DNA from: Phlebotomus papatasi
Taxonomy: Eukaryota > Arthropoda > Insecta > Diptera > Psychodidae
Direction: 5' to 3'
Length of the DNA stretch: 64,000 nt
Assembly (NCBI RefSeq): GCF_024763615.1
Contig: NC_077224.1
Coordinates: 54,756,712-54,820,711 of the forward strand
A program made the position numbers and the translations under genes. Positions 10,623 through 22,894 of this stretch are shown one piece after another (the first letter of the stretch is position 1; each line of letters opens with the position of its first letter). Below the pieces are notes generated by a model. That model saw only the letters and a list, made by a program, of their open reading frames with translations. It searched no databases and was not told the DNA's origin.

Positions 10623-11624
10623 TAGGGTAAATGTCCTAATTCAAAACCATTTCCTGACGCTTTAACTATGACAGAAGATTCAACACATTAAGTTCATATT
10701 TTTTCTGAAGAGAATTACATAAATTTGCTCCTTGACTCTTCTAGAATGTTATTGTTTAGTCAAAATTCTTTAGATATAATTTGAAAACTTCTTAAATACA
10801 AGAAAAATACGCAAACGTATAATGCTTCTATTGGTAACATATTAATAAAAATGGAGACAAGGAAAATTTCTTAATTGGAGACAAACAGTGTAATGCCCTA
10901 AACACACTTACGACTTATGCCGAGAGACGACTTAGTGGAAAATTATGGAAATGTAGTTTAATCATTATTTCGAATATAATTACGTTAAGCCATCTCTCGG
11001 CTAATCCTCAGGTCTGTCGAGGCCCTAAGTGAAACCGCGACGAAATGCTTCCAAAACCTTGTTGAGTTGCTCCTGTGTTCAGGATTTGTTATTATTCCTA
11101 GTCTTTGCTCTTTTCCCATTTAAAACAATATTAAAATTTCTCAAAACAAATCATATTTCCGAGGTTTCCTATTGAAACATTTGCAGACACTTCAGAAAAC
11201 CCTTTTTGTTCACGAAATAGGTAATTCTTTCTTTTGAAAACTTCATGTACCGTTAACAATAAAGATTAGCACTTAATTTAACTAAAATGACCCAGAAATA
11301 TGAGATAAATGTTAAACAAAACGAATAAAGAACAGTCACCTCATTGTGTTTTTAATTGGAAAACTTGGTCGATCAATAAAAAATTCGATGGTGAAAAGGT
11401 ACACTTTTAATTTTTCTGAGAAATTAACAAATTAAAATTTGTGAATATGCATGGATTTTCGCTTTATTTGGAGAAAAATTAACTAAATAATGAAACTGTG
11501 GTATAGAAAATATATAAATGTAATAATTTAGTACTGTATTTATCGTGAAAACAATGACGTTTCCATTTGGAGTAGCGAAAAATTTCCATTTAGAGCAGGT
11601 TTTGAAATAGCTTAATTTACCCTA
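10623..11624. mobile_element. About 1-kb element with TAGGGTAAATGTCC-type ends
   Basis: The left end TAGGGTAAATGTCCTAATTC and the inner block AAAACC pair with the right end, where the complement reads TAGGGTAAATTAAGC followed by TTTCAAAACCTGCTC. The TA at both edges fits a Tc1/mariner-like target. No transposase frame is visible. It carries a nested MITE at 10893-11028. Confidence 0.55.
10893..11028. repeat. Palindromic MITE (ATGCCCTAAAC), copy 2
   Basis: It shares ATGCCCTAAACACACTTACG and GCCGAGAGACG, with the complementary CCATCTCTCGGCT on the other side, with the copy at 5765-6180. The right end is degenerate (GGCCCTAAGT). Confidence 0.65.
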
Positions 11625-11900
11625 TTATAATCTAAAAGAGATAAAAACAAGAGAAAAAATATATTTATAATAAAATTAAATTTGCAAAAATGTGTTACCC
11701 CTAATTACAACCCTGAAATGTGACATCTCTTATTGAGAACTGGTACTTTATTGGTATTTGAAAACTAACAGAAATTTTTAAATAGCGAGTAAAAAATCTT
11801 TCATGGTGTAACTGTGAAATCCGAGGGGGGTGATAATACAGTTTGAATGTTTAGAGGACTTTTCAGTGTGAATATGAATTTTGAGAGAAAGTTGCGTATT

Positions 11901-12106
11901 GGAAAGCGCGCTACCTTCGGACGACTCAAGCTTCGGAGAATTCAATTTTTTCTCTGTGTTCTTTATGGATGTCACCCATGTTTTCTTAAAATTTGAGGAA
12001 TTGGACTGGCTATTAAAATATAATATTATAATTGGCCACATTAATTTATAACACATTGAAAAAAGTGATTTGTGCGAAGCATAAGTCGTCCGAAGCGAGC
12101 TTTCCT
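11901..12106. repeat. MITE with GGAAAGC...TTCGGACGACT ends
   Basis: The left end GGAAAGCGCGCTACCTTCGG then ACGACT pairs with the right end AGTCGTCCGAAGCGAGCTTTCC. A partial relative (GAGTCGTCCGAAGGTAGTGC) is at 49769-49789. Confidence 0.65.
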
Positions 12107-12564
12107 CTATATTGAAATTGTTATAAAATTATACTATGACGATATGCATTCAGTTTGTGCAATTGCGTTATGTTAAAAAGCAGCAGTAGGATATCATTTG
12201 AAAAAAACCTATAATAAATTGATTACGCTTCATGGAAGGTGAAATGGAGGGAAGTTGTATAAATGGAATAATAGGACCATTGTTAGATATCATGTAGATT
12301 TTCTTCCACATATTTGTATCATTGCAAAATGTATGATTTTCCTCTTTTATATTGTGAATTTATTGAAAATGTGAGCTTTTTCTATATTTTATGTAGTATC
12401 GTATGTATTTATTTTTATAAATAATTCTCTGCAATAAAATGTGCTTACAAAGTAATTTCAGCGTCATGTGAATTTTCTTACTAATATGAATTTTTCTCTT
12501 TTTCCAAACCTACATTCCACCCCTCAACATTAAAAAAAAAACAAATAACAAAACCAACAAATAG

Positions 12565-12847
12565 GGCCAAGAGATACCAATATACATTTGGTACGAAAAC
12601 TACCCAACACACAGCGGTGAAGGATACGAAGGACGAGTATCTCGTGTATCACCTGATTCATCTTTTGGCGCAGCATCCCTCAACTTGACAAATATTCGTG
12701 AATCGGATCAGGGGTGGTATGAGTGCAAAGTCGTATTCCTCAATCGATCGCCCAACAACAACAAGAACGGCACTTGGTTCCATTTAGATGTTCACGCACC
12801 GCCGAGATTTAGTGTCACCCCAGAAGATATAATCTACGTTAATTTAG
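12565..12847 (+). CDS. tutl: Turtle (IgSF9-type receptor), exon encoding the end of Ig1
   Basis: The exon gives visible residues 1-94 of the turtle orthologue. It begins after acceptor CAAATAG and ends at donor TTTAG|GTAAGT in phase 1. It encodes the C-terminal half of the first Ig domain: IYIWYEN carries the core Trp region, and ESDQGWYECKVVF carries the D-x-G-x-Y-x-C signature of the second half. HAPPRFSVTPEDI then opens Ig2. Turtle is a single-pass neuronal adhesion protein of the IgSF9/Dasm1 family. In Drosophila it acts in axon guidance, dendrite branching and photoreceptor axon tiling. The first half of Ig1 and the signal peptide must come from exons not seen in this window. Confidence 0.93.
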
Positions 12848-12914
12848 GTAAGTTCCTCAAATTCAAACTGATCTTCAAACGAGATTTTTTATATCACTGT
12901 ACTAGAAAAAAATT

Positions 12915-13021
12915 AGAAGAGAAGGCTTTCAGGTTTCGTACACACTCTGGCTTCGAACACTTCATATTTTTTTCCACATTTCTTAGGGGAAAAATACCCT
13001 TTGTACCTGAAAGCATTCCCT
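12915..13021. repeat. Short MITE with GGCTTTCAGGT ends
   Basis: The left end GAAGGCTTTCAGGTTTCGTA is complementary to the right end ACCTGAAAGCATTCCC. The inner block CTGGCTTCGAACACTTCATA is shared with the larger element at 53490-53965 and the arm at 45650-45757. Confidence 0.55.
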
Positions 13022-13297
13022 TAATAATTTTAACGATATGATTGTTATATAAATGCAATGAGGTGTAATTATGAAAACTTCACACCTAATTCTGCTGGTA
13101 TAATATCCCATAGAGCAATTAGGTCTTCGCGCAGGCGATTTTTTAAAAATTAAAAATTACTTTTTCTAAGAAAAAGATACGCTGTGGAATTAAGTCCAGT
13201 GTAGCTCACTGGATGCGATTTTAAACCGTAAGTGTTGGAAAATTTACAGGGTAAACCTATTTCAGATGAATTGTATACGTTTGCAAAAATCCTGGAG

Positions 13298-13538
13298 TAA
13301 GGTAAAGTACCCTTACTCGATCGGGTTCCTCTATTCGACCGGTGGGTCAATTTTTGAATATTTGATAGTGAATTTCATCAATTTCTATGAATTTGTCACT
13401 TATTCGTATTATTTAAAGAATAATTGACCTATTAATGTTAGATCATACACAAAATATTATAGCAAATATAAATAAATTGAATAAATATATCTACCGGTCG
13501 AATAGAGGAACCGGTCGGATAAAGAGTACTTTACCTTA
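13298..13538. repeat. TA-flanked MITE (AGGTAAAGTACYCTT ends)
   Basis: The left end TAAGGTAAAGTACCCTTACT with CTATTCGACCGGT inside pairs with the right end ACCGGTCGAATAG ... AGTACTTTACCTTA. The arms are about 45 bp and mostly matched. TA at both edges suggests a Tc1/mariner-type origin. Confidence 0.75.
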
Positions 13539-15099
13539 TAAGATTTTTTTAAAATTCTTTACATCTTATTAATGTGTGACATGATCGTAAGACAAATAAA
13601 GAAGATCTTAGATTTCCGAAAAATCAAAAACCAAAAATTTATTCTTTATTTTCGTTCACGTCGAATGTTTCTAATCGTGGTGTAACATGATAACTTGTTT
13701 TCAATTGTATCGATTATCGATTCTGTAAAAATTAAATGATTTCTGCATTGTTTTAGATGATATAAATATCTATCACAAGTCAATTTCATTTACGAACGGT
13801 ACAGTTAATGATCCAATCTAAATCTAGATGCAGTTTTATCGATACTATCGAATCAATACTATCGAAAAGTTATCAATCGTTCAAGCTTATGGTTTTCGAT
13901 TTTAGATGAACAACTATGTGAATACAAATTTCCGTTCTTTTCGTTGTAGTTGCGATTGTAAAGCCAATCTAATGTTCCTTTTATTATTTTTCTAAAAATA
14001 ATAAAAGTTGAAATACTAAGAGTATAAAGTTTAAAAATAGTAGTATAAAATAAATATAGGAAAGCAAAATCACCACAGTTCAAAGTTTTCTAAATTCCCA
14101 GAAATTCTACAATAAGTTTTAAACTGGTGAAACTACCCTAAATAAATTCAAAAGAAGCAAAATTAAATCTTCAAACTGTGCATTATTAAGTAAGTCAAGC
14201 TTATAACAAACACTCAATAGAAATTTGCATAAAGTCATTCATTTAAAGCACTATTATAGCTACTTAAAAAAATATAAGCTCATAAACCAACAATGAAGGG
14301 CTATATTGAAAAAAAAATGTAATAGTAAAATATTCCTGGAAGCAATTTATTTTTCCCTTCCAGATAGAATTGATTTATTAATTAATTTTTTTTCTCCCCT
14401 TCACACACGCTCGAAATTAACTTTTAATCACTTTTCTCATTTTCCGCCACCCACGAGTTCAATTTTTTTTTTAACTACAGACCACTGTTGTTGAATGTAT
14501 TTCTTGCATGGCATATTTAATAATGCGAAGGGAGAGGGTGGCAACCCTTCGCACTTCCAAACTGACTGAGAAAGCGTAAAAGTTTTTCCAGAAAACTATA
14601 TACAACAGAATTTTGCAGATGGAGCAGAGTCAAGTGGAGACGCCGGGTGGTTTGTGATGTGGTTAAAACTCAAAATCGGGTTTGAGTGATATGTGGCTTC
14701 CAACCCCACAGTCCACAGTGACAAATACTAATGAAGCCTCGGGTTCATCCATTTTGGCACAATAAATTCTGTAGATTATGTTCATATTTTAGCCCAATTT
14801 GCTCTATAAATATTCATAATTTAAAACCGTACTTCTGAAGCTTTTCATAAAATTTTAAATTATAGCATTAAATCGAATTTTGCAAACTGAAAATTACCAA
14901 TAGCACCCTCTGCAAGAGCATTTCTAGAGGTTATTGAAAGGATGGATTTATTTTTCAAATGAAAATTTAAAAGAAAAATTAAGAAATTTAGATTTAAATA
15001 TTTATTCAATTATTTAGAAACATTAGCAATATACTTCCTTGGTAAAGAAATGAGATGTGATTATATTAATAAGTCTCTGTATAGTTAAAACTGGTATAT

Positions 15100-15367
15100 T
15101 CAATGAGAAAAACATAGGGGGCGATTAACTTTTTTTCCTTTAGATGCGATTAACTTTTTTAACACTTTTTAGGTGTAAAAATATATCAACATTTTTTAAT
15201 GTTAATTGTACACCTTTTTTAGTTCAAAATTAACATGAAAAAGGGTGACTTTAACCTATAATACACCTAAAAAGCATAATATTTACACCGATTTTGGATC
15301 AATACTGCAGGGTATAATTAACATTTCCGGAATGTTAGTTTAACTTTTTCGGATTTCTCTCAGTGTT
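15100..15367 (-). repeat. CACTGAG MITE family, copy 1 (reverse)
   Basis: It ends TTTTTCGGATTTCTCTCAGTG and contains ACACCTTTTTTAGTTC and AACATTTCCGGAATGTT blocks shared with the copies at 28620-28890, 31671-31924 and 53552-53806. Orientation is opposite to the copy at 31671. Confidence 0.75.
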
Positions 15368-15689
15368 TATAGGATGCTCTAATTAACTAAAGAGCATTTC
15401 TAATTACAATGATTTCCCAGTTCTAGTTTTTGCTATATTTCTGCTTTGCCTAATTTTATTCAGAACAGCATGTACCAGAGAAAATCAATGAATTCACTTT
15501 ACTGCTCGAACTCCACTTTAGACGAATTCTCAGAAGCGACGTCCCCTGCTTGTCCGTTCGTACCGTTTGTCTGTACGTCTGTTAACACGTTTAGGTGCTG
15601 AACGGTTACAGATAGAGACGGGACCTTCAGCGGATCCCTTCCCTCCATAAGACGATCTTGATACCTTTAACTTGCCTCACATTTTTTCT

Positions 15690-16400
15690 CATCCCTTCCA
15701 TAGCAAAATTCCATGAAAATTCCAGTGGAAAACTAGCGTCCAAATTGCAATAATCCGCGGACTTTGACGCTAAAATTCCAGGAAGTTTTCCCTGGAATTT
15801 GGAATACGATCCACTGAAATTCCAGCGTTAAATTCCGCGGAACTCCGCGGTACATTTATATGGAAAATCAAACGCGAATCGTCCGCGGGATAAGTTGGAG
15901 AAATCATATGGAAATTTCCACTATCTTTCCATAGGGTTTTCCGCGGTTTTTCCACTATTTTTCTCGAATGTCTAGAAAATAAAATGGAGTTGTAACAACA
16001 TGGATAATTTGTTTCCAAACCTTCCGCAAATATTTTTAGTGATTTCTAAAAATATTTATTTTATCAAAATCTTTTTTATTATATAAAATGTTAACTCGTT
16101 ATTGCTGGTTCAATAAAACTTATTAAAATCCCCATGATCTTTTTGATTTCTTTAAAATTCGGAAGTAAAAGCATGAAGTGCATGCGACAACTTCATTTTT
16201 AACTCCCTATTATTTATGTGGAAAAATCTACATAAATTCCACGAACATTTCCATGGATGTATTTCACAGAAAAGAATTCTGCGTAAATCCATGGGATTTT
16301 CCTTGTAATCTATTACGGAAAATTTCTATGGATTTCTTCAAGGAAAAATACTGGAAAATTCCTAGGAATTTTTCGATTGTTATTCTTATTCCGCTTTCTT
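15690..16400. repeat. Degenerate self-complementary array (TTCCGCGGAA / TTCCATGGAA)
   Basis: Variants of GGAAATTCCGCGGAA, GGAATTTTCCATGG and TTCCAGTGG recur more than fifteen times. Each unit is close to its own reverse complement, so both strands look alike. No coding frame persists. The structure resembles the internal subrepeats of the elements at 22146-22894 and 28533-29174. Confidence 0.6.
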
Positions 16401-16880
16401 TTGCTATGGGGCCTCCTCTTCTGGCGCTAAAAATTCACAGATCAGAATGATTTGGCCAGAAATCGGCTGATCGGCATGATATCTGGCAGATTTAAATGTC
16501 AGTTCGCAATCATGAAATACAGAAGGCAAATTATTGAGACTTTGACATTTTTTGAAAATAATGGCATACGTTTGTTTAGGAGACATGTTTCAAAAATTGT
16601 TTCACAAATTACCTCCTATTTGTAGATAAAATTATCGTAATGGTAAATCCAGAAACTGTCAATTCTGAAATGCCTTGTATCAAGGTCAAATTCAAACGAA
16701 TTTATACGGTTTTGACTAAATTATTTTGTTAATTTTCTGTATAAATGGCTACTTATGCCTTCTGAATTGTAAAGCCGAAAAGACCTAGTTCTTATGGGAT
16801 ATTCATTTCTCTTCATTCTCTTTATTTATTTATTAGTCTTAATTATAGAAATCTCTCTTTAAATTTACGTTCGACATGGG

Positions 16881-17042
16881 TAGGGGGAAGTGGTTCAAAT
16901 TTTAATTTTGTGTTCTTGAAATAGGACCTTTTTCTCCTTTTTAAAATGGAACTGGACTTTACCATGATATGCTTTAGCTTCATAAACTTAATTTTAAAGC
17001 TAAAATACTTGAACAAATTTAAAGTTTCCTAACTTCCCCCTA
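16881..17042. repeat. MITE, GGGAAGTGG family, copy 2
   Basis: It starts TAGGGGGAAGTGGTTCAAAT and ends AACTTCCCCCTA. TA is present at both edges. The inner inverted block pairs CTTTAGCTTCATAA-like sequence with its complement. It lies only about 115 bp upstream of the Ig2 exon. Confidence 0.7.
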
Positions 17043-17157
17043 GTTCTAAGTAGTTGTGTTCTGTTAGAATACTCTTCATTTCCGCCATAAACCTTTAAGC
17101 TGAAGAAAACCAGAACCTTTAAGCTGGTTTTAATTATTTTATCCCTTTCTATTGCAG

Positions 17158-17399
17158 GTGATTCAATAATTCTAAATTGCCAGGCCGATGGCACACCTAC
17201 ACCAGAAATACTGTGGTACAAAGATGCCAACCCGGTGGAACCTTCTTCTACTGTGGGCATCTTTAATGATGGCACCGAGTTGCGCATCTCAACCATCCGC
17301 CACGAGGACATCGGAGATTACACGTGTATCGCGCGCAATGGTGAGGGCCAAGTCTCCCATACGGCCCGTGTTATAATAGCGGGCGGCGCTGTTATCATG
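17158..17399 (+). CDS. tutl: Turtle, exon encoding Ig2
   Basis: The exon encodes visible residues 95-175. It follows acceptor CTATTGCAG and ends ATCATG|GTAAAA. The phase-1 entry completes a Gly codon, giving GDSIILNCQADGTPTPEILW with the first Ig cysteine and core Trp, then HEDIGDYTCIARNGEG with the second cysteine. It is an I-set Ig domain that ends in IIAGGAVIM. Donor GTAAAA is weaker than the others, but the join to the next exon is exact in phase. Confidence 0.94.
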
Positions 17400-20300
17400 G
17401 TAAAAAAATTGAATGTGTTGAGAACTATCCCACCCCCTTCAAAAAATACTCTTTATTTTCATTTTACTGTATATAACCTCTGTTGCTTTTTGGTTCTCAA
17501 TTATTCCGCGTTTTTGTCCCTAGATAAAAACACAATTTTTTTTATTAATTTAATTTTTGTACTTAACACTTTTATTTCATTAATTAGTTCGGATGCAATA
17601 TTTGAGGCAATTCCTATAGAATTTACCCAGATAGTGTTCACTATTTTTTATTATATCTAATGCTGGGTATAAATAACCAATATATTGCAATTAATGAAAA
17701 TTTCAATAGCACGAGATTTTAATTACAATTTTATTTTACACTTTTTTATTATCTTAATTCCACGTATTATTATTTTTTCCCGTTTATTGGCTATCTACTC
17801 ATCCGATACACATTGAAGTATCCTTGTCCTGAAAACAGTGACAAAAAAAATCGAGACTATAAATGGAAATGATGTACAATAAGTTGAGGATTATTTGGGT
17901 ATCAAAAATGTTTGATTAATATCTCGTGTGCAACAAAAATAACTTGTATATGTCTGATAGAGCACGCATGTTCAATAACACGAGATTGCATAAAAAACCA
18001 ATATATGTGTGCCTACAAATTAATTTTTTTACCCATGTCAAACAGAGAAAAGAGATGAGAAAAATGATGTGAGATGAAAAATATTATTTGCTTAAAAAAC
18101 AACAAAAAAAAATAACAAAAATTGGAAAACAGAAACAAAAAAATTGTGAATCGTGCTGTCCTGCTAATTCATTTCAATCATGTTCCATTAAAATTCTACA
18201 TGATTTGCATAAAAACCGTTTTCCCATTTCTGGAATACTCTTTTTTCTCATTTTTAAATTCGGATCTGTTATTGCTAGTGCTATCAATTTTCCTTCACAA
18301 TCAACTCTTTTGGCCTTTTTTTCTGCATTTTCACATGCAAAAACGAGGTTAAATTTTGGGCACTACCAAATATTTATGCATTTGCATGAATAGCTTCACA
18401 TTTTCAAATTATTTTGGGTATGTTTAGAACAATATGCGACTTATATTTATAGGAATACATAAATTAAACTCACAACAAATTTAAAAACTTTAAAATAGGG
18501 GGAAAAAGCTTTTAAAACACATTGATTTATGAGAGGAGTCACTGAAGATCATAGGTCGATATCATTTACCGTTTGTACTTTATGTCAATTAAAAAACGAA
18601 TAGATAAAAAAAGAACTATTCTTGACCAAATTTGTTGAGAAACATTCCTAATTGAGTTGTTTATCGTTTAGTTTAACAAATCAATAATCACCAATAATCA
18701 ATTTAAAAAGGAAGTATGTATAAAGTAAATAATATTTTTAAGTTCTTTTATTATTTCGTTTGTATAAGGGGTCTCGGACAAAATCCCGAGAAGGCCAAAA
18801 TCATGAAAAAGCAAATATCCCGAGTGGGCCAAGATTCAGAACCAAAGCTAAAGTCCTGAATGGGCCTAAATCACGAAAAAGCAAAATCATGAATGGGCCA
18901 AAATCCCGAATGGGCCAAAATCCCACGATCAAAGATCTCGAACGCCGAAATTTTGAAAAAATCAAAATCACGAAAAAGCAAAAATCCTGAATGAGCCAAA
19001 ATCTCACACGCCAGAATACCCCAAAAGCTAAAATCCCGAAAGCCAAAATTCCTAAGGTCAAAATCCTGAAAAAACCAAAATCCCGAAAGCCAAAATATCG
19101 GAAGCTAAGATCATGAACGCCAAAAATTAGGAAAAAACAAAAATCCTGAATGCCAAAATTCGGAAAACCAAGATCCAGATCACTGAAATCACGAAAAAAA
19201 AATCCTTTTCGTGATTTATTCTTTTCGGGATTATGAAAGAGACAAAATCTCGAAAAGCCAAAATCCTGAACGGGTCAAAATTCCAAACGCTAAAATACCC
19301 CAAAAGCCAAAATCCCGAAAGCCAAAATTCCCAATCTCAAAATCTTAAAAAGACCAATATGCCGAATGCCAAAATATCGGAAGCTAAGATCCCGAACGCC
19401 AAAAAATCACTAAAAAGCAAAAATCATAAATGGCAAAAAAAGGAGAACCAAGATCCCGAACACTGAAATCCCGAAAACACTAAAATCACGAAAAAGAAAA
19501 AAAATATGAAAGAGACAAAATCACGAAAACTAAAATCCCGAACGGGTCAAAATTCCAAACGCTAAAATACCCCAAAAGCCAAAATCCCGAAAACCAAAAT
19601 TTCGAAGGCCAAAATACAGAAAAGATTAAAATCCCGAAAACTAAAATCCCGAAAAAGCCAAAATCACGAAAAAACCAAAATCACGAAAAAGCAAAAATCC
19701 TGATTAACTCAAAATACTAAACGCCAGAGTTCCTCAAGTGCCAAAATCCCGGAAGCCAAAATTCCGAACGCCAATATCCTGGAATTCATAATCCTGCATT
19801 CCTAAAAGTGTCATAGCTATTCCCATGATTGCATGAGAGCTTGCTGAAGACAAAGCAAAATTTTCTTCTATTTTGGGAAATTATTCTATACATTATACTT
19901 TGACCATTCTGGATTTTGACTTTCTGGATTTTGGTTTTTGGAATTTTAGTGTTCGAATTATGATTTTCGTTATTTTGGTTTTGAGTTTTTAATTTTAATT
20001 TTTAGCTTTCGGGACTTTAGCCGGCACCATTCCATGAGCATTAGAACCATTATATTTGTATACAGCGAAATTATAAACTTAAATGATTCCTAATCAATTT
20101 TGAATTTCAGTGCAACTTTGGTAGTGTAAATTTTTATATTTTATTATTCTTTAAATTAGTTTAAAATTCTCGGGTACACGTCAAGCTTTTTAACTGTCTT
20201 TTGTAACTAGAAATAAGAGACAACTTTATTCGAACTAATAAAAAACTGCAGAACCGACAGAAGCTAATGACTTGAAAAAATCAAATTACAAGACCATAAA

Positions 20301-21471
20301 TCTCAAACGCGTTTGCATTATTAAAGTTACTATGTATTTATTAACGAAAAATAGAGTTATATTAATCATTATTGATATTAAGTTGAGCAGAAAACTTTGA
20401 CACAGATTGTCATTCTATTTAAATGCAATTAATATTAATCCAATAAAACTCCTAAACCTTTTTATAATAGATCCGTTTACACTATTAAAGTTGCACTATA
20501 TTAATTGACAAATAAAATGTATTTTCACTGATCGCATCTTATAGTGAATACTCTAGGAAGATTTTTATTTTAACTTAATAGAACTAATAACCTTATAGTC
20601 ATCTTATAGAAAGTTGCATAATACAAGCAGATATTAAGACTATAGTACCTAACTTCGATATCTCTACAAGACGATCGACGTGACGTAGAGAAAAAATTAT
20701 TTTCAATAAAAAGAAAATTCTTTGAAGCTAAAGTTAAAGTTCAAAATATTTGTTCAAAGGTTGATATAGTCGCATCTAGTTCTGAACAGACTGTTCTTAC
20801 TCATGGTTTTGTTGGAGTGGCCAAATTTATTCATCAGTTCAATTTGATTTAATCAAATTTGTCAGAGGGTGTACATATTTGATTTTTTAGCCACAATGCA
20901 TTATTAATCCACCTAACATGAGAGAGAAAGAGAGAAGCAAATTCAACCGCATTGATTTTTCTTCATCTGTTTTGGCATCTCACAAATTTCGACTCTCGAG
21001 AACCATTTATTAATAAGTCATACTTTTTTTTCCAAATTCTTTTTCATGCACTTTCATCTGCATGGTGCAGATTGAGAGTGTTGTACTGTTTATTTATTCA
21101 TTCAATTTTTTTTCCTGATTTTTTTTAAGCACGTTGTTTTATTTTTCGTATCACTTCAATTCTTGTTTTGCCAATCAAATCACAAAAAAACTCATTCTGT
21201 GCATTTTTCCTCAAAATCCATTATCAATCACATTGAAACATAAATAAACAATCAATTAATTGGCATTTTGACCGCATGGTGAGCTTTCCTATTTGCCCAT
21301 ATGACCTCATCAAAGGGCTTTTTGTGGGAGGACTTTGAGTGGATTGGAGAGCTCACCACAGTGGATTACATTGCACAGCAGAAAAAAAAGTTAAAACAGA
21401 AAATACACGCACAATTTGGCGTTGGATGTTAAAGGGAGAACGTAGAGCCATAATGATGACTGTTCTTGCAG
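17400..21471 (+). other. tutl: tutl intron after the Ig2 exon
   Basis: The intron is 4072 bp with GT-AG ends. The only strong internal structure is the 1-kb minisatellite at 18770-19800; the rest is AT-rich sequence in which nothing was recognised. Confidence 0.8.
18770..19800 (+). repeat. Minisatellite, CCAAAATCCCGAA units
   Basis: About 1 kb of imperfect units of roughly 16 bp is present, such as AAAATCCCGAAAGCCA and AATCCCGAATGGGCCA. Some units are expanded by A-rich stretches. The same array occurs as the reverse complement at 25400-26150 in a later intron. The fortuitous open frames here come from the repeat and are not genes. Confidence 0.85.
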
Positions 21472-21742
21472 GTGCCGCCCACAAATCAAACAAAGTTGGA
21501 GGGCGAAAAAGCTCAGTTCACTTGCGAGGCAAAGGCTATGCCCGGCAATGTGACTGTGCGATGGTTCCGCGAGGGTATTTCAGTGCAGGAGGTGGCCGCC
21601 CTCGAGACACGTGTCACCATCCGCAAGGATGGCTCCTTGATCATTAATCCAGTCAGTGCTGATGATTCGGGATTGTACTTGTGTGAGGTGTCCAATGGAA
21701 TTGGCGATCCGCAGAGTGCTTCGGCCTATTTGAATGTTGAAT
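21472..21742 (+). CDS. tutl: Turtle, exon encoding Ig3
   Basis: The exon encodes visible residues 176-265, from acceptor TTCTTGCAG to donor GAAT|GTAAGT in phase 1. It encodes a whole I-set Ig domain. VPPTNQTKLEGEKAQFTCEA holds the first cysteine, NVTVRWFREG the core Trp, and DDSGLYLCEVSNGIGD the second cysteine. The strict exon-per-domain layout of Ig2 and Ig3 is typical of this family. Confidence 0.95.
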
Positions 21743-22145
21743 GTAAGTCCTTTTTTTCTTTTTATTTATAAAAAAAGGAAATTGTCAAAACTATATGAAC
21801 CTTGGTCCTGGAATCACCAGAAACAAGAGTAGGTGTCTTTTGCAGGCACTGATATAAAATAAGAACATTTCCAGGATCCAAGACGATAAACTTTGGAAAT
21901 TTTTGCTTAAAAACTTTTATCATTCAGAAAAATCGCTGTTTTGACAAAGAATTACGCAACAACTATTGAAGCGATCCTTATGAAATTCCGTATATGATCA
22001 CTTTATGATTTAAGCTGTTTAACCATGTATACTACCCCCTACCTCTATGACCATGTCTAGTAGCCCCCATACAAAATGAGACCATTTTACCTTACAACTT
22101 CTTTCACAGGGTTTATCGTTCCGGGTTCCGGTATTTTTTAAGTCA

Positions 22146-22894
22146 TATCCCGTCAAATAATTTTGTCAGATATCTTGCAGATTTCCGCAGAAAATATCTA
22201 CATCTCTACCGAAAATCTGCCGAGAAATCTGTAGATATTTCTACGAATTTTATTTGGGCTTGGGACAAAATTCGTCAGAATTTTTTGCAGATTTTCTGAC
22301 GAATCCTGGTGCATACTCTGACGAATTTCTGTAGATATTTTGCCGATTTTCTGTAGATTTTCATCTACATTCCAGACTTTCCAGACAGCTGTGTTTGAAA
22401 AGATGGAATATTTTTCACTTAAGTTTGCAAAATTCAATAGAGTGTTTCTTAGTGATATCACAGTGTTTATATAAAATGAAGTATTCTGCGACGCCGTGTT
22501 CTAAGTAGAGAATAGTGAAGTGAAAACTTTAAACAGAGTGTCGACCTAAATTTCGTGTTTTTGTATCATTCCATGGGCGATTTTTAAGAAATTAGTATTT
22601 TTGTCTTGAATTTTTTTACTCAACTAAAATATTTAATAGGTAATGCTTGTTAAGCAGAGCATACCATTTTCTTTGTAACTTCTATAGTTTCTTGATAAAT
22701 CAACAATATTTTTGTTGAGACAGTGGAGACTATGCAGATTTCTTTTGCAGAAATTCTGCCGAAAATCTACAGATTTTCAGGCAGAAATTCTGCCGAAAAT
22801 CTAGACAATTTCTCTAAATGTACTAGAATATACCGTTACAATTCAAAAAACCTCTGAGTAAAATCGGCAGGTAGAGCAATGATTTGACGGGATA
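22146..22894. mobile_element. Element with TATCCCGTCAAAT ends and self-complementary interior
   Basis: The ends TATCCCGTCAAAT and ATTTGACGGGATA are exact complements. The interior near 22180-22370 and 22730-22810 is built of degenerate units around GCAGAAATTCTGC and GAAAATCTACAGATTTTC, which are nearly their own complements. It has no coding capacity. Confidence 0.65.

Larger units (their letters stand above)
10211..12564 (+). other. tutl: Intergenic or intronic stretch before the first visible tutl exon
   Basis: No exon for the start of Ig1 or a signal peptide was found. The stretch is AT-rich and largely filled by a 1-kb inverted-repeat element (10623-11624) with a MITE inside it and by the element at 11901-12106. 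Confidence 0.5.
12848..17157 (+). other. tutl: tutl intron after the Ig1 exon
   Basis: The intron is 4310 bp with GT-AG ends and no coding signal. It holds short MITEs at 12915-13021, 13298-13538, 15100-15367 and 16881-17042, and a self-complementary array at 15690-16400. Confidence 0.8.

Noticed and set aside
18760..19466. Lys- and Ser-rich open frames at 18760-18990 and 19233-19466
   Set aside because: They are the other orientation of the same minisatellite, with no start context or splice signals.
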